Part shown: positions 6,218 through 7,319 of the stretch, one piece after another
How the letters are laid out: every line of letters begins with the position of its first letter
Numbering within the stretch: position 1 is the stretch's first letter
NCBI GenBank assembly: GCA_020629995.1
Contig: JAHDCH010000078.1
Location: forward strand, 1 to 7,319
DNA length: 7,319 bases
Direction of reading: 5' to 3'
Source of the DNA: Pseudaestuariivita sp.
GTDB lineage: Bacteria > Pseudomonadota > Alphaproteobacteria > Rhodobacterales > Rhodobacteraceae
Notes under the pieces: model-generated
Databases searched by the model: none
What the model was told of the DNA's origin: nothing
What the model saw: only the letters and a program-made list of their open reading frames with translations
Program-made: the position numbers and the translations under genes

Positions 6218-7048
6218 ATGGCACAGACTTCCATCCTCATCACCGGCTGCTCTTCGGGCATCGGCTATGACGCCGCGCATGGTCTGCGGCAGGCCGGCTG
6301 GCAGGTCTTTGCCTCCTGCCGCTCTGCCGAGGATTGCGACCGCCTCGCGTCCGAAGGGTTCGACGCGCCGCGCATCGACTATGCCGATGCCGCGACCTTT
6401 GGCCCGGCGCTGGACCATATCCTTGCCCGGACCGGCGGCACCCTCGATGCGGTGTTCCACAATGGCGCCTACGCCATCCCCGGCCCGGTCGAAGACGTGC
6501 CCACCGACGCCTACCGCGCGATATTCGAAGCAAACTTCTTTGGCTGGCACGACCTGACCCGCCGGGTGATCCCCGTGATGCGTGCTCAGGGGCATGGGCG
6601 GCTGGTGTTCAACTCGTCCGTTCTGGGCTTTGCCCCCATGAAATGGCGCGGCGCGTACAATTCCACCAAATTCGCTCTGGAAGGCATGGTGGACACCCTG
6701 CGCTTGGAAATGGACGGCACCGGCATCCACTGCGTTCTGATCGAACCGGGCCCGATCAAGACCCGCATCCGCGAAAACTCGATCCCCCATTTCGAAAAGT
6801 GGGTCGATTGGGAAAGCTCGGTCCGGGCGCCCGAATACCGCTCGGGCCTTCTGGACAAGCTCTACAAAGGCCAGGACGGCGGCATGTTCGAATTGCAGCC
6901 CTCTGCCGTGACGGCCAAGCTGATGCGCGCTCTGACCTCCTCTCGTCCGCGCCCCCGCTACTACGTCACCACTCCGACCTACATCATGGGCGCTCTCAAG
7001 CGTGTTCTGACCACCCGTGCGTTGGACCGCGTCCTGTCCAAAGGATAG
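6218..7048 (+). CDS. Classical short-chain dehydrogenase/reductase (SDR), probably NADP(H)-dependent
   Basis: A 276-residue cytosolic oxidoreductase with a Rossmann fold that presumably interconverts an alcohol and a carbonyl; the substrate cannot be told from sequence. The cofactor loop TGCSSGIG is at residues 9-16. Arg35 at the end of the second strand favours NADP(H). The structural NNAG motif is replaced by HNGA at 81-84. The catalytic set is complete: Asn106, Ser134 (in FNSSVLG), Tyr147 and Lys151 (YNSTK). The PG motif is at 177-178 (EPGPIKT). After the core there is an extended, aromatic and basic C-terminal part (about 186-276) with a Pro/Arg-rich RPRPRYY, which suggests a larger hydrophobic or lipid-like substrate and perhaps membrane contact (inference). 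The ATG follows a GAGCGGGG stretch. The start lies only 14 nt after a strong terminator, so its promoter placement is puzzling. The HIG1 gene follows by 61 nt. Confidence 0.92.
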   Translation: MAQTSILITGCSSGIGYDAAHGLRQAGWQVFASCRSAEDCDRLASEGFDAPRIDYADAATFGPALDHILARTGGTLDAVFHNGAYAIPGPVEDVPTDAYRAIFEANFFGWHDLTRRVIPVMRAQGHGRLVFNSSVLGFAPMKWRGAYNSTKFALEGMVDTLRLEMDGTGIHCVLIEPGPIKTRIRENSIPHFEKWVDWESSVRAPEYRSGLLDKLYKGQDGGMFELQPSAVTAKLMRALTSSRPRPRYYVTTPTYIMGALKRVLTTRALDRVLSKG

Positions 7049-7094
7049 CGTGGCCTTTCCATCCTTGCTCCGCCACCTACATCGCCCCTGACAC

Positions 7095-7100
7095 GAGGGA
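7095..7100 (+). promoter_or_regulatory. Ribosome binding site of the HIG1-domain gene
   Basis: GAGGGA, nine bases before the ATG at 7110. It supports that start for a protein short enough that coding evidence alone would be thin. Confidence 0.6.
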
Positions 7101-7109
7101 ACCACCACC

Positions 7110-7319
7110 ATGCTCAACGATCCACTTTTCATCGTCGCCGGCATTGCCGTGCTTGCTGTGCTTGCCATCCTTATGTTCGGGATCGGCACCTTCGCCAAAG
7201 GCGGCGAGTTCAACAAACGCAACGCGAACAAGATCATGCGCTGGCGCATCGGGGCGCAATTCGTTGCCGTCCTGCTGATCCTGCTGTTCGTCTTCATCCG
7301 CCGCCAGACCGGAGGCTGA
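7110..7319 (+). CDS. HIG1-domain twin-transmembrane small protein
   Basis: Complete 69-residue protein ending at the last base of the window. Two hydrophobic helices (about 7-28 and 49-63) are joined by a short basic loop, GGEFNKRNANKIMRWR, giving a hairpin with both ends on the same side. The loop and second-helix start contain RWRIGAQ (44-50), which matches the RxRx3Q half of the HIG1 signature (Q/I)x3(R/H)xRx3Q; the first position is Asn40 here. In mitochondria HIG1 proteins (Rcf1, HIGD1A) associate with respiratory supercomplexes and cytochrome c oxidase, and related small twin-transmembrane proteins occur in alphaproteobacteria. A role near respiratory complexes in the inner membrane is therefore plausible but inferred. 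It has a clear GAGGGA ribosome site and lies 61 nt after the SDR gene on the same strand with no terminator visible between, so co-transcription is likely. Confidence 0.82.
   Translation: MLNDPLFIVAGIAVLAVLAILMFGIGTFAKGGEFNKRNANKIMRWRIGAQFVAVLLILLFVFIRRQTGG

Noticed and set aside
7039..7058. AAAGG/CCTTT dyad just after the SDR stop
   Set aside because: Five-base stem without a T-run; not a terminator, and co-transcription of the SDR and HIG1 genes remains likely.
6182..7297. A 371-codon minus-strand frame opposite the SDR and HIG1 genes
   Set aside because: It crosses two supported genes and the terminator, has no recognisable motif, and lacks independent signals.
1..7319. A mobile element, CRISPR array, tRNA/attachment site or defence island
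   Set aside because: No transposase or integrase, terminal repeats, regular direct repeats, tRNA fold or composition break is visible; all genes look like native core or lineage genes.

Overview
The window reads as ordinary chromosomal DNA from a marine-type alphaproteobacterium, most likely Rhodobacteraceae (Roseobacter group). Support for this is the high GC content with strongly GC-biased third codon positions, the style of the ParC protein, a small HIG1-type twin-transmembrane protein, and rare, clustered GANTC (CcrM-type) sites. I see no phage, transposon, CRISPR, toxin-antitoxin or defence signature. All seven genes appear intact.

Layout. The left three quarters (about 143-5461) is a minus-strand block read right to left: parC (topoisomerase IV subunit A), then after 44 nt a DUF898/YjgN-type polytopic membrane protein, then a membrane-anchored M48 zinc metallopeptidase whose start overlaps the end of the DUF898 gene, then after a short gap a small outer-membrane-type lipoprotein of unknown function with its own strong ribosome binding site. 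The first 142 bases hold no supportable gene. Divergent from parC, across a 136-bp intergenic region, is a plus-strand gene for a membrane-anchored SH3b-domain protein, closed by a textbook intrinsic terminator at 6170-6203. Only 14 nt after that terminator starts an NADP-type short-chain dehydrogenase, followed after 61 nt by a 69-residue HIG1-domain protein that ends exactly at the window's right edge.

How the parts may work together. ParC decatenates chromosomes. The DUF898 protein, the M48 peptidase and the lipoprotein are all envelope proteins, and the overlap of the first two suggests coupled production and perhaps a shared task in membrane protein handling (inference). The SH3b protein probably faces the periplasm. 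The SDR and HIG1 genes may share a transcript that has to cope with the terminator just upstream.

Points worth a second look are regulatory and structural rather than a new system: a perfect inverted repeat framing the only AGGG in the DUF898 leader, the terminator that nearly abuts the SDR start, a cluster of four of the window's seven GANTC sites around the parC/SH3b divergent promoter, an alanine at the main quinolone position of ParC, a repeated architecture inside the DUF898 protein, and a bacterial HIG1 motif.
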